64,000 bases of DNA from Zeugodacus cucurbitae (Eukaryota > Arthropoda > Insecta > Diptera > Tephritidae). The stretch covers positions 20,092,001 through 20,156,000 of the forward strand of contig NC_071670.1 of the NCBI RefSeq assembly GCF_028554725.1. The letters are read 5' to 3'. Under the pieces are notes generated by a model that was given only the letters and a program-made list of their open reading frames with translations, did not search any database and was not told the DNA's origin. Of this stretch, positions 1 through 10,304 are shown piece by piece; the first letter of the stretch is position 1, and every line of letters starts with the position of its first letter. Both the position numbers and the translations under genes were made by a program.

Positions 1-385
1 CGTTTACGAGATATCGAGCGTTGAAGTTATGTGTTAACAGCAGTAGATGCGCGCAATTATGCAATTATGCAATGATGCATGTGTTATATGTGATTGATTG
101 ACAAGTTCTTTCGCGTAGAATTTCTTTCTGCATATATAAAATTAAAAAATTGATATCTCGCACTGTTTACGAGATATTTGCACATGAATATCGGATTTTA
201 GCGATTATGTTTTTGAAGCCGTGTTGGCTCGAACAGGGTTATTTTTTTGAAGCGCGGCCGAAGCCCGCCAATGCAGATAATAGTTCTACGCGAAAAACTT
301 GTCAATCAATCACATAACAAATGAATCAAATGCGCGCATCCGCTGCTGTTAACTCATAACTTCAACGCTCGATATCTCGTAAACG
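1..385. mobile_element. Long-TIR MITE (left end at or beyond window edge)
   Basis: The first ~120 bases and the last ~120 bases of this block are inverted copies of each other. Both ends begin CGTTTACGAGATATCGAGCG and continue through a TTAACAGCAG stretch, a GATGCGCGCA stretch and a TGTGATTGATTGACAAGTT stretch. The centre holds a third partial copy of the terminal motif (TGTTTACGAGATAT near 162-176) and no coding potential. The left terminus coincides with base 1, so the target duplication cannot be read. This is a non-autonomous, foldback-like DNA element; the superfamily is not recognised. Confidence 0.75.
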
Positions 386-542
386 GAGCAAGATATCATT
401 ATTTTTATTTTTAAAAAGTGTTTATTTTGGGCTAATAATTTGAGGTTAAATCTTGGCGTTCCAGTAACTAAAATCACCCATGGCGTTCACATGGTAAAAT
501 TGTGTTCAACAGCTTGGATCGAGTTTTCCTGTCATTCATATC

Positions 543-797
543 ATTATACTCTCGCAACCTGTTGCAGAGTATTATAGTTTTGTTCACATAACGGTTGTTT
601 GTGTCACCAAGAAATAAAAGAGTATATATAAATGATCAGGATGACGAGTGGAGTTGAAATCCGGATGTCTGTCCGTCCGTTCGTCCGTGCAAGCGATAAC
701 TTGAGTAAAAATTGAGATATCTTAATGAAACTTGGAACACATGTTCCTTGGGACCGTAAGATTGTTGATTTTCCAGGTCTAAAGCCACACTGAAAGA
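543..797 (-). repeat. 3' end of GTTCGGGTG repeat joined to an RTE reverse-transcriptase scrap
   Basis: Bases 543-762 match, in reverse orientation, the right end of the 1.15 kb repeat seen complete at 21049-22243 (TATACTCTCGCAAC terminus, 'GTTCACATAACGG', the CCGTCCGT run and the 'AACTTGAGTAAAAATT' block). At about 763 it switches directly to an antisense RTE fragment; read on the minus strand it encodes QCGFRPGKST, the conserved reverse-transcriptase block also found at 18417-18450 and 58140-58170. It is a chimeric repeat junction with no functional gene. Confidence 0.7.
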
Positions 798-931
798 CCG
801 AAGGAGATGGGGTCATATGTATAAGTTCACGCAAGTGAGGAAAGTTTCTGATTGCCATTCACTTGGGAGTGGCCAGGAACGATTCTTTTGCATATGACTC
901 AAGCAGCTCACGACTTCCGGTTTTAGACCAA

Positions 932-976
932 GTATCCTCTGGGTAGCCAACAGACATCCGTTTGAAGGCGAGCTAA
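932..976 (+). repeat. RTE 5'-end fragment
   Basis: About 45 bases starting GTATCCTCTGGGTAGCCAAC match, with one or two differences, the first bases of the most complete RTE copy (56533-56577). The match starts abruptly at the same base in both places, which suggests this is the true 5' boundary of the RTE family or a recurrent breakpoint. Flanking sequence to 1046 is unassigned. Confidence 0.6.
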
Positions 977-1046
977 TCCTCGGAATGAGAACTTCTTCAC
1001 CTTCGAACTTTCCTTTGAGAATAATGGCATAGATCACATTGTTCAT

Positions 1047-2019
1047 AAATTTTGTTTACCACAGTTAGCCAATTTTAGTTGGTTTAAGTTTCGAAGCATG
1101 AATACTACGGAGCTAATCTATAGTCGTAAATTGTGCGATGACAAGCCAGACACGTCCGAGGATTTTAAAAAATCAATTGGATCACAGTTAGTGACTTTTA
1201 TTACACAATTAATAGATTTGAATGAATGAAGTGTACCAATGATCTCGTTCTAAATTATGTATTTTAGGTCAGATTCATTTTTATCCTTAGCTTTGCTTCA
1301 ATATTTTTGTGTAGTATAAAATGTATTACTACTGTCCAACCAAAATTAATAAGTAGCATGAAAGCATAATCAGTCATATTTTATTAATGGTTTGAATTTT
1401 ATTTTTTTATACATAAGTCAAGTCCGATACTATGAGTTCATATCTATTTATAATAATAATTATAGAGAATGGAATATTTAAACTTTTTCTCCATGAATTA
1501 AACAATTAATTTCATTGTCGCAAATTAGTATGAAAATTTTATAATAAATTATAAGACATTTACAAACTAATTGGTCTTTCAGAAGTTGGCCTAAAGATTA
1601 TGCTTTCGCTACAATTAAAGGGCAAGGAATGTTCGGTCAATGGATACAAAATGTCGACTGATCACATTTAGGATGACTTGGAGCGATTATCCACTACAAC
1701 AGTTTTATTTGGTATTTTTAAACACGTCCACAATTTCTTTTGGACTGTAGTTTAGTTTTCTTCAATCGTACATGTTTGAAATCCATTATGTGAAGTAAAG
1801 AGATCAGCATCTCAATATATACAACTGATTAAGTAAATAAAAAAACGGTTCCAAGATTTTTACACAAACATTTAATTTCAGCGAATTTTTTTTCCATTCA
1901 CGTATTTTCAATTAAAAATTATAAAAAACTTCTTGGTAAATCTGCTTCTATAATATATAAAACTTTTTGTCGGTTTTTTGAATATACTATTTCGAGAAAA
2001 ACATTAACACCCAAAAAGA
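1047..2019. other. AT-rich stretch without recognised feature
   Basis: No credible ORF, RNA gene or repeat terminus was recognised on either strand. It is strongly AT-rich, with short stop-riddled frames only. Confidence 0.5.
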
Positions 2020-2039
2020 GTGAGAAATCTGTTTACTTA

Positions 2040-2290
2040 CCAAACATTGTATAATGGAATCATCGCTTATTTTCATCATGATATACATACATTTTTTTGT
2101 TTATTATTATTTTTTTTTATTTATCAAATTGATGTTGTGATTGATAATTTTTTTGTTTTTCAGTTTTGTTTTCATTTGTATGAAAATAAAGTCTACTCAG
2201 ATGTTTTGAACAATAAATTTGTGTTTTATATGGAATGTCAATTGTGTTTCTTATTCCATTTTAAGGAATTATCTATGTTGAGATGCGGAA
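2040..2290. repeat. Dispersed repeat shared with 22240-22400
   Basis: About 180 bases from 2089 are nearly identical to 22244-22400, including TTTATCAAATTGATGTTGTG and the polypyrimidine-AG block TTTTTTTGTTTTTCAG followed by a TTTTGTTTTCATTT stretch. At the second locus the same sequence belongs to a Helitron-like repeat, so this is probably a truncated copy of that family. The apparent 107-codon frame here is not a gene. Confidence 0.55.
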
Positions 2291-2878
2291 AAATTATCAA
2301 AATGTTGATTTTCTGTAGAGGTATGAAGCAATATTTTTATTGAATACTTGGTATACGTCTGTAAAATCAGCTCAAGAACATAAACAATTCTAATAATTGT
2401 CAAAGTTATGACATTTTACGCAAAGCGCGTTTTTTTTTTCAAAAAGGCTTGCCGTGACTACGATTCCAGTCCATTAGTATGGGCACTTGTTCATTCACTG
2501 CAAACGGGGACGATTTTCACAAAAGGGCTACTTTTTTCATCTGATGTCATGTATTGAATGAAAAATTTTGATATGAAAATTTAAACCAAAAAAATTAAAT
2601 CGTTCAAGGACTCGTCAAACAACGAATAATTTGAAAAAATTTATATGAAATCGGTTGAAAACTCTTTCGACAATCCAAGTCACCGCAACGACGTTTTCGG
2701 GAAAACATGATGTCGAGATATGTAAATGCGTTTAAAGTTTTAAGCCCAATTTTGTCTAGTGTAGCGGATCGAGATGAAAAACGATATAACTTCGCTTCTA
2801 CTGCAAATTTTAGAAAATTTTTGACCGACTTCAACATATATAACCCCTTAAAAACTTATCGCGCGTTCACACTATTAT

Positions 2879-3300
2879 CAGAGAACGTATACGAACGAGA
2901 TGTTAAGCTGTGGTGAAACACGCTTATAGCTACATGTGGTGAAACACGCTTATAGAAACGAGTACCCCTTCGAAAAGCGGACCAGTGTGACAATCGGCAC
3001 ACCATGAACCTTCTCTATATTATACGTTCTCTGCTTCTCTATATTATACGTTCTCTGGAATTTGTGTTCGACAACGCTGTCCATGTTTTTCTCTCATTCT
3101 CTTTCATATCATTTTCTCAACTTCTTGTACGCATCGTTTCCAAACAAAAAATATATTTCATTAACTAATTTGTATCGTTAATCTCCATTTTCTAACATAT
3201 TTTAATTACATTATTTCTATATTTATTTGCAAATTACATACAAAAAATAAATTATGAAAAATAAATTTTCAAATATATTGTATACATTAATTCTAAAGAA
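2879..3300. repeat. Repeat cluster upstream of gene 1 (short tandem duplications and MITE fragment)
   Basis: The block opens CAGAGAACGTATACGAACG and closes with two tandem copies of a unit ending TATTATACGTTCTCTG (3013-3057), so its ends are inverted. Inside, GTGGTGAAACACGCTTATAG is repeated twice in tandem. From about 3060 to 3300 the sequence is a fragment, in opposite orientation, of the MITE in the gene 2 intron (10740-10975). These insertions lie 350-800 bases upstream of the gene 1 promoter. Confidence 0.55.
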
Positions 3301-3650
3301 CGATTAATGGCACCAAAGCAAATTCATGCAACAAAATCCATTATATAAATATTAAGTTCGATATTAATTAACAAATATAATATTGTACATCTGAATATTC
3401 ATATAATGACGACATACATACTTATGTATGGTCACTTTAATGAAATTCACATCCTCGTTCTACGATTTCCATTAGGGTACTTCTGAAATTCTACGTATTT
3501 CAGACGCAACACTTTAGAGCACATAGTCGCATTTGTAGGTATGTTTGTATGCAGAGCCCACAGTCGACACGTAATGGCGTATGTCTCGCTCCGATTTTGC
3601 CCGACTACTTTTGTTGCTTGCTGAATCTTGTATTATTAAGAGAAACGAAT

Positions 3651-3656
3651 TCAGTT
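3651..3656 (+). promoter_or_regulatory. Putative initiator of MADF-BESS gene 1
   Basis: TCAGTT, the arthropod initiator consensus, lies 122 bases upstream of the gene 1 ATG inside AACGAATTCAGTTTGTCG. The same hexamer in the same context occurs upstream of gene 2 (10211) and gene 3 (28791). No TATA box is seen at the expected distance. The start site is inferred from motif plus paralogue conservation. Confidence 0.5.
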
Positions 3657-3774
3657 TGTCGTGCACCTTCGAAATTAGTATATCACTCTGCGTATTACAG
3701 TGTTGAGTTATAGTGTTCTGTTAAGTTTGTGTGAATTGTTGGATTTTGTATTTGTTATTTTGGTTTTGGTCATT

Positions 3775-6700
3775 ATGGACGGAATACCAGATTACAAATT
3801 TAATATAAAATTAGCGAAGGCTGTGAAAAAATACCCGCTTCTGTACAACACTGATTTGAAAGAAGCCACAATAAGGGATTGCAGGGAAAGAGCTTGGATA
3901 GAAGTGGCAGACGAACTGAATTGTGATCGTAAGTACAAACAATAATCGAAATATAGATTACAATTGTTTCTTTCGTTGCTTTATTGGAAGTGTCTTTGAC
4001 AGGAAAAAAAATTCGGTGAATTCGGTCGTAACGTAATGAATGAACATAATTGATATGTTTTGTTTACAATTAACACACAAATTTGACAGTGTTAACTACA
4101 TCTCCCTTTTCATAATTCACGTTGTTGGTTTTGTTTATGTACATTTTTCTATTTATACTTGTCAGTCTGAATGTGAGTAATTTGTACCAAATCTTTGCTT
4201 TGAAATTTATGTGTAATAAATAAAGAATTCGATTGTGTTGAAAGATTTATAGGGTAAACTTTAATATAGTATCCCCCGATTGTCGCCGCCGGAAACTTAT
4301 AGTCTTAAATTTGAAAATATATAGTTGAAAATTTCACAAACTTTATGTGACGATTTTTTGCTTATTAGTTAATTTTTAATTTATACAATGCACTTATTAT
4401 ACACTAACAGGGGAAACTTTAGTATACTATTCCAGGCTTTCGGTAATAAAATGGGTATCGTAGGAAAGAGGAGGTTCTCCAGATTAAGAAAAAACTTTTC
4501 ATTTCCCTTACTTATAGTACATAGAGTTAATATCATAAACTTTCTTTATATTATCTTCATAAAATCTTTTTATAGGGCATTTGTTTTCAGCATTTGGGGA
4601 ATTTATTTATTTTGATTCTTCTCATTCGTTTGCAGAATATCTGATATGGCAACACTTAATACTTGTCAAGCTCCAGCCCTTTTTGTTATTGTTGAAATTA
4701 AGAGATTTGTGTAAAATGTTAAATATTTATTTACAGCTATTTTCGTCATAATTTTTATAAAATAAATATGCAGAAACAATATCGTGAAGTGTAAGTGTAA
4801 AATAAGTGCATAATATTAATAAAATATTCGGTATATATTGTGAAAATTCAAGATAAAAGTTGCACTTTTTTCAACTTTAAGTGCGAATATCTCGAAAACT
4901 ATCAGCTGCAGCTATATCTATATATATTCTTAATCGGGAGAACTTCCTCTTTCCAACGATACCCATTCTATTACCGAAAGCCTGGGATAGTATATTAAAG
5001 CCGACCCCACTAACACTTCACTAAATTGTTTCCACATATTTATTTTATACCAATTAAGTAAAATTTGCTTTAAATAACCATTTTAATTAATACACAATTT
5101 TGTTTATATGCACAATAACATATGTTTTTCATGTTGACAGAATTCAAGTGTTGCCATATCCAAACGAATGAAAACAAAAAAAAAAAACCTTTAAAGATAA
5201 TTTTGAAATAAATTTTTCATTTAATAGAAAAAAACGTTTTAAGGCTTATAACTGTGTTTTATTGCCTTTAATAACATTAATAATGCCGATTTTAAATATT
5301 TTATCTCCAAATACATTCATAAATTAGATTCGAGAAATCTTCACCATTATTGTAGTTATCTTTAATGAAAAAACGTTTAATTTCGCGCCACTGTGACTAT
5401 ACGCTAAGTGTACGTTCCGTCCTCTGCGACAAATGGATTATCGGGGTCGCTATGATTCACGAGTCGGTGCTCATACCCGTAATTCGATAGGCAGTCATAC
5501 ACCTTCCAACAGTCGGTACAAATTATTGATCCTTGTTCCACATAACGCTGTATTATGTATGAGCACATCAGCAGACCTCATGTTTCCCAGACACACCTCC
5601 AGCCGATTATCGTCACACCCATTCTCTATCATCCCCAGGACCCAGTCACCTTCCACTCTCCACCCTAAAGCAAATGAATATAAAACAATTACGTATGATA
5701 AATAAATTTATAAATATATATAATACCTTTATTATATTTACGCTTCCCGAATTCGCTCTCGTCTATTTGAAGAATTTTACCAGGGCCACAAATTTTACCC
5801 ACCGGTACCTGATGGTCACTCTGGTATAATACTACTGTTCGCGGCAGTAATTATACCAGTCACATATAGTAGCGCTGGATAAAATAGGCTCATGATAAAA
5901 CTGTTCTTTCGAACTTCCGCATGTGACCAGTGCGATGTATACGCTTACATTAATTAAAATACTTGAGGCAGTGGTGTTTTAACGTCTTCGAACCAAGTAC
6001 CATTGGATCTAGACAGCGCTGATCGTGTTCGGCATACACCTTTCCGGTTTCGGAAACTCCAACCTTGCTATTATCGGATATCCTAATGGTCAATGGTATC
6101 CGATGGGTAGGGCACAATTTTCTTTTCAGAATCAGGACCTGATCTTCTGCAAATGCTATACACTTTTCCCGAGTATCGAAATTTTGTATAATTTGCGAAA
6201 AATTCCACATATTTTTCAATTCCGATACTCTAAGAACATTTGTTCTTTTGACACTACGGACATAGCTTAGAACCGGGGGCAGGATAGGATACCTTTTATT
6301 CCATTCCCGTGACGAGAACATGAATAAACTGTTATATAAAAACGCAACTAACATTCTATATAAAACACAAATTTATTTTTCAAAACATCAGAGTAGGCGT
6401 TCATTTCAAGTACGTATACATATGAAAATAATCCCGTTCTGAGCTCGTACAGTAATCTAACCGTTTACATATAGCCAAATTAGATTATCAACTGTCAAAT
6501 GTGTTATATTTGTTGTTGTATTACACATCTTTCTCTTGCTGTCGATCATTTTTGTTTACATTTTCATTTGACATTGCTGCTCTACGCAAAATTATCGATA
6601 AACCCAGGAATAACACCGATTCCCTCCAATCATGCTCATATTATCCATAGTATTTTGACTAGACCTACAGAATTTTTTTCTAAAATACTTTAAACAATTT

Positions 6701-8221
6701 GCCTCAAACATAGCCAGATAATTCAATATAATATTTTAATGGATTAAAAATCAAAACAGTAGAAAAAGGGACAAACGAATATTGCGTCATCAGGATAGCG
6801 CCCCCTACGCTAACTTCAAAGTTTCCGTTTATTTCATATGAAAAGTTAAACTTTAAAGTTAATTTATAATACGAATGTTTTTCACTTAAATTTTAGTAAT
6901 AGGCTTTGTTAATAAAAAATCTATTGTAATGGTTGACCAAATGAGTCTTATTATGTCGTCGATTACTACTACTACTACTTACTCGAGTATTACTACTGTC
7001 ATACATTTCCAACCAACTATCCCCAAACGTTATTTATAATATTTAGGTCTGGGAAGTAAGGTGGCCACTCTGGAACACCTACATTTTATCTTTTAACCCA
7101 TTGTCGTGCTATCACAAATATTAAAAAAAAAAAAACAATTATTCTTCTCAAATAATACAAGAATTAAAAAAAAATACTAACCAATTAGGCGCCATTATTG
7201 TTTAAAGTATGTTAGAAAAAAATTGTGTAGCTCTAACCCAAATACTATGGATAATATTTGGTATCAACCAAGCAAGGCACTATCCTGATGACGCGCAGTG
7301 TATGGATATTCATAGCCTGCAAAATCTCCTTCATCCGACCATACCCATTTGACACCGAAATCGTGAGATGCTATATTAAAGTTTCCCCAATCACCGAATT
7401 ACATTCAATGAAAAAATTTACCGTTTTTTTATTAATTACAAATTAACATTATTTTAATGTCTCATTAAATTTTTACCGTCATTCCAATGAATAAAATTAT
7501 AAAATTTTTCTAATATGAAAAGATTTAATCTCATGTATTTAATCATATGTATGTATATTAAAATAAATTGTTTGTATGTTTTTACTATATTTTAGCGAAA
7601 TTTGCGCAGAGAAAATGGAAATGTTGCCGGACTATTTTAGTGAGAAAACTAAGGCAAATCCAGACGGGCGAAACAACAAAACAATACTATTTATACAATT
7701 ATATAAAATATTTAATACCATATTTGAAGAAAACATATGAACCTGGAACATTAAAGAGAACGCTCACAGAGTCGTTACAACAAATAAATGAAGAAGCAGA
7801 TACGAAACATTTATCAGGAACGGAGCATGGCACTAAAGATATTGAAATGGTTGACGACTTGACTGAGAGCAGTGATGAATTAGACGAAAACAATGATGTC
7901 AGCTCCGATAACGAAGCGGGAACAGATGTCGAAAATTATTTCATGTCTATACCTCAGCATAGCGAACCAACTGAGAATATTGTGGTTACCGATGGAGTGA
8001 CGAATTGCACACCATTGCAACATACTTCCAAATCCGTTATTTCGGAACAACGGGACCAAACAGAGTCCCAAGTAGAGAGCGAATGTCCCAAAAGGCTGTT
8101 TCTATTAAGTTTATTGCCAGATCTCAACGAAATGACCAACTCACAAATGCGCCGATTCAAGTGTAAAGTTCTACAATTGATAGATGGAATATTAAACGAA
8201 AACAATACCTTTAAATATTAA
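3775..8221 (+). CDS. MADF-BESS domain protein, gene 1 (two exons)
   Basis: Likely nuclear DNA-binding transcription regulator. Exons are 3775-3928 and 7596-8221, joined in phase 1 (donor C|GTAAGT; acceptor TTTTAG|CG), giving 259 aa. MADF domain is residues ~9-85: KYPLLYNTDLKE and the W-containing RAWIEVADELNCD lie in exon 1, and KWKCCRTILVRKLRQ with YLIPYLKKTYEPGT in exon 2. Residues ~95-215 are acidic and low-complexity and include the motif VTNCTP. The BESS motif (residues ~217-250) contains LLSLLPDLNEMTNSQMR. The ATG is chosen because it aligns with the starts of genes 2 and 3; an in-frame extension upstream lacks an ATG. The 3667-bp intron carries a Merlin relic and MITE-like inverted repeats. 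No lesions are seen. The MADF and BESS assignments are firm; the DNA target is unknown. Confidence 0.88.
4100..4225 (+). promoter_or_regulatory. Conserved intronic block, gene 1 copy
   Basis: The stretch with TTCACGTTGTTGGTTTTGTT followed by an ACATTTTT run, a TTTGTACC motif and TTTGAAATTTATGTGTA is recognisable at the matching position of the introns of gene 2 (11110-11215) and gene 3 (29205-29325). It may be a retained regulatory element or simple residual homology from the duplication. Confidence 0.4.
4413..5172. repeat. Two interlocked inverted-repeat pairs in gene 1 intron
   Basis: Pair 1: 4413-4490 is the reverse complement of 4933-5005 with few mismatches (both contain CAGGCTTTCGGTAATA and GGGTATCGT). 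Pair 2: 4625-4662 is the inverse of 5140-5172 (TCATTCGTTTG plus GATATGGCAACACTT). The pairs cross rather than nest. No ORF is present. They look like MITE termini of two families. Confidence 0.55.
5301..6354 (-). pseudogene. Merlin (ISXO2/IS1016-like) transposase relic with an intron
   Basis: Minus strand. An N-terminal block with NFDTREKCIAFAED and KLCPTH (about 6230-6100) is followed, one frame over, by NGTWFEDV (~6000), then by IDESEFGKRKYN with the first catalytic Asp (~5775-5730). A 62-bp intron follows (5665-5726, GTATTA...TTTAG, phase 1). The second exon continues with RVEGDWVLGMIE, then TDCWKVYDCL (second catalytic position), NHSDPDNPFVAEDG, and WREIKRFF near the C terminus, stopping at 5301. 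Lesions seen: an in-frame TAG at 5404-5406, a frameshift near 5548, and at least one more near 6000. Order and motifs fit Merlin transposases. It sits antisense in the intron of gene 1; terminal repeats were not resolved. Confidence 0.8.
6355..7567. other. Rest of gene 1 intron, no recognised feature
   Basis: AT-rich intron sequence with a short CTA/CTACTA run near 6965-6980 and no coding signal on either strand. It ends in the exon 2 acceptor polypyrimidine tract. Confidence 0.5.
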
Positions 8222-8890
8222 AAATAATTGCATAACAATTTCTTTGTCATTTGTAGATAAAATAGGTTCCTTGTTTATATGCACTTTGTATAAAAATTTT
8301 AATAGTAGGCAAATTTGTTCAAATCGACATATATATTATGTCTAGTAAAACGAAAAATAATCGATAAACTATCTTCGATCTATTCAGAAATTGTGAAACC
8401 CAGATAACCACTTAAGCAACTGTTAATGCAATTTCGAATTTCACATACATACATATGTATGTAAGTCTCAAAAAGCTAATTGTTTTCATTTATTAAATAT
8501 TTGTTAGTTTTCGCTGTTTTGTAAAAACACTACTCAGTTATAGCTGCATTTATTTCACAACACAATGGATAATAAGAACCTGAACATGTTGCATGAACAC
8601 AGTATGGTTAAGCTTTGGATATAAGGGACTTTATTTCGCTGTTGAATTTGTCTCCCGTTTGTAATTCTTAGCATTAACTTTTCTTTTACTCTTACTTTCT
8701 TAAAAATTTCATATTTTTTTACATATCTCGCAAATTCTCTTCACCATCATCCTTCATTTTAGCTTTTTCAACTAAAACAACATATAACTTCAGAAATCAT
8801 TTCAAATAACCTGGAAATTACATATTAATTATACTATTGTGATTGCACATCTGAGTGCTCATATAGGGAACATGAAAATATTTTATTGGA
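8222..8890. other. Intergenic between genes 1 and 2, contains duplicated upstream sequence
   Basis: Bases ~8755-8815 (TTTCAACTAAAACAACATAT and following) resemble 28375-28440 upstream of gene 3, so the duplicated unit reaches at least several hundred bases upstream of the start site. No gene is recognised. Confidence 0.5.
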
Positions 8891-8962
8891 CAATCAAATT
8901 CCATCAGGGTATTCTGCAACTGTATGTATGTATTTCAAATATTCAGAACACATAGTCGCATT

Positions 8963-10077
8963 CTCAGTATATACAGTAGAAAATCTTTGGTTTGTTTACA
9001 TTATTTTTCATAACACACCACGGAGGCGTACTTGGGTTGTGTGCTACGCCTTGCTACAATTGTGGTAATTAGGGTGTTGTGTTAGCATTTAATCTTCACA
9101 AAAAGTCTAATGAAAAGCACTTAAATAAATATTATATAATATATTTTCATTATTATTGTGATTATTTTAAATTATGTTGCATGTTTGTTCAATGTTATTG
9201 TAGTATTAATTGTTATTTATTGCTAGGTTAGTAATATTTTAGAGTCATATGTATTATGCGATTCAAATATTTCTTGAATCTTAAATTAAATAAAAAATTC
9301 ATTACTGGGTTGGTAATACATTTGGTCCTTTAATTGTTTAAAGATTGAATATTACCAACCGTTATAGTATTTATATTAATGGTTTGTTGAGGGACATAGA
9401 ACCATTTTATTGCTGCGAAAATTCGCAACCCGATGATTTGAAATACTTATTCATTAGGATCAGGACATATTTTTATTTAAAAATTTTTAACAGGGAGACG
9501 ACAACACCTCATTTAAGCACACCAAGTTTTTGTGTATTTCCCCATAGATAATTATTGCCCTTATTTAGTTAATCTTTTAATTTTAGCTTAATGTCGCAGT
9601 TTACAGTATTTTTTGGATGAATAAACTGTGGATAATTCAATTTGTATTAAATTAATTTTAAATTTAAATATTTGTAAATAATTTAAGTAATTGTGTGAGT
9701 AAAGTTTAAATACATGTGGCCAAAAATAAATTACCACAGAGAATTCTTGTATGAGAGCTATATGTTATTCTCACCACTTATGAAATATTTCATCTTCATG
9801 AAATACATATTTTGCATATTATATGGCACACATTGATGTTAAAAACATCTATAAGTGAAATATAGCATAGATAAATAATTAAATAATAATAATATAATAA
9901 TTTAAATAATTAAATAAATTTTATAATACAGCTATATAATAATATTTGCTATTTTGTGACAAAGGTTTTATTAAAATTAAGTACACCATATATACAGCTC
10001 TACATTTTTTCAAGATGGCGGCTATCTTACCACTGAGAATTCACCATGAATAAGGTTTTCTACTGTATGCACTGTGG
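8963..10077. mobile_element. 1.1 kb TIR element inserted in the gene 2 promoter
   Basis: The left end reads CTCAGTATATACAGTAGAAA and the right end is its inverse (AAGGTTTTCTACTGTATGCA, then CTGTGG). Comparison with genes 1 and 3 shows the promoter block CACATAGTCGCATT immediately left of it and the block CCCACAG...TAATGGCGCATG immediately right; in the paralogues these are adjacent. A second, rearranged copy lies at 42003-43805 in the gene 4 intron. No transposase is encoded. Confidence 0.65.
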
Positions 10078-10210
10078 TCACATTTATATGTAAACAGCTC
10101 CCACAGACTGCGCGTAATGGCGCATGTCTCACTACGATTGTGTACAACCAATTTTACTTTACGACGTCGTATCGCTTGCTGACGGTTGTACGATGTTGAG
10201 ATAAACAAAT

Positions 10211-10216
10211 TCAGTT
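10211..10216 (+). promoter_or_regulatory. Putative initiator of MADF-BESS gene 2
   Basis: TCAGTT in the context AACAAATTCAGTTTGACGTG, 92 bases upstream of the gene 2 ATG, aligned with the sites of genes 1 and 3. Confidence 0.5.
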
Positions 10217-10304
10217 TGACGTGTACTTTCGTGGTTACTGATGTGTTTCTTTGGAAATATTCGTGCGAATTGTTAGAATTTGAATATGTTGTTTTCTTAG
10301 CATT

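Noticed and set aside
2020..2343. 107-codon frame as a gene
   Set aside because: Low-complexity Phe/Leu-rich product and the same sequence recurs as part of a repeat at 22244-22400.
5433..5705. 90-codon plus-strand frame
   Set aside because: Antisense of the second Merlin exon, which has clear transposase motifs on the minus strand.
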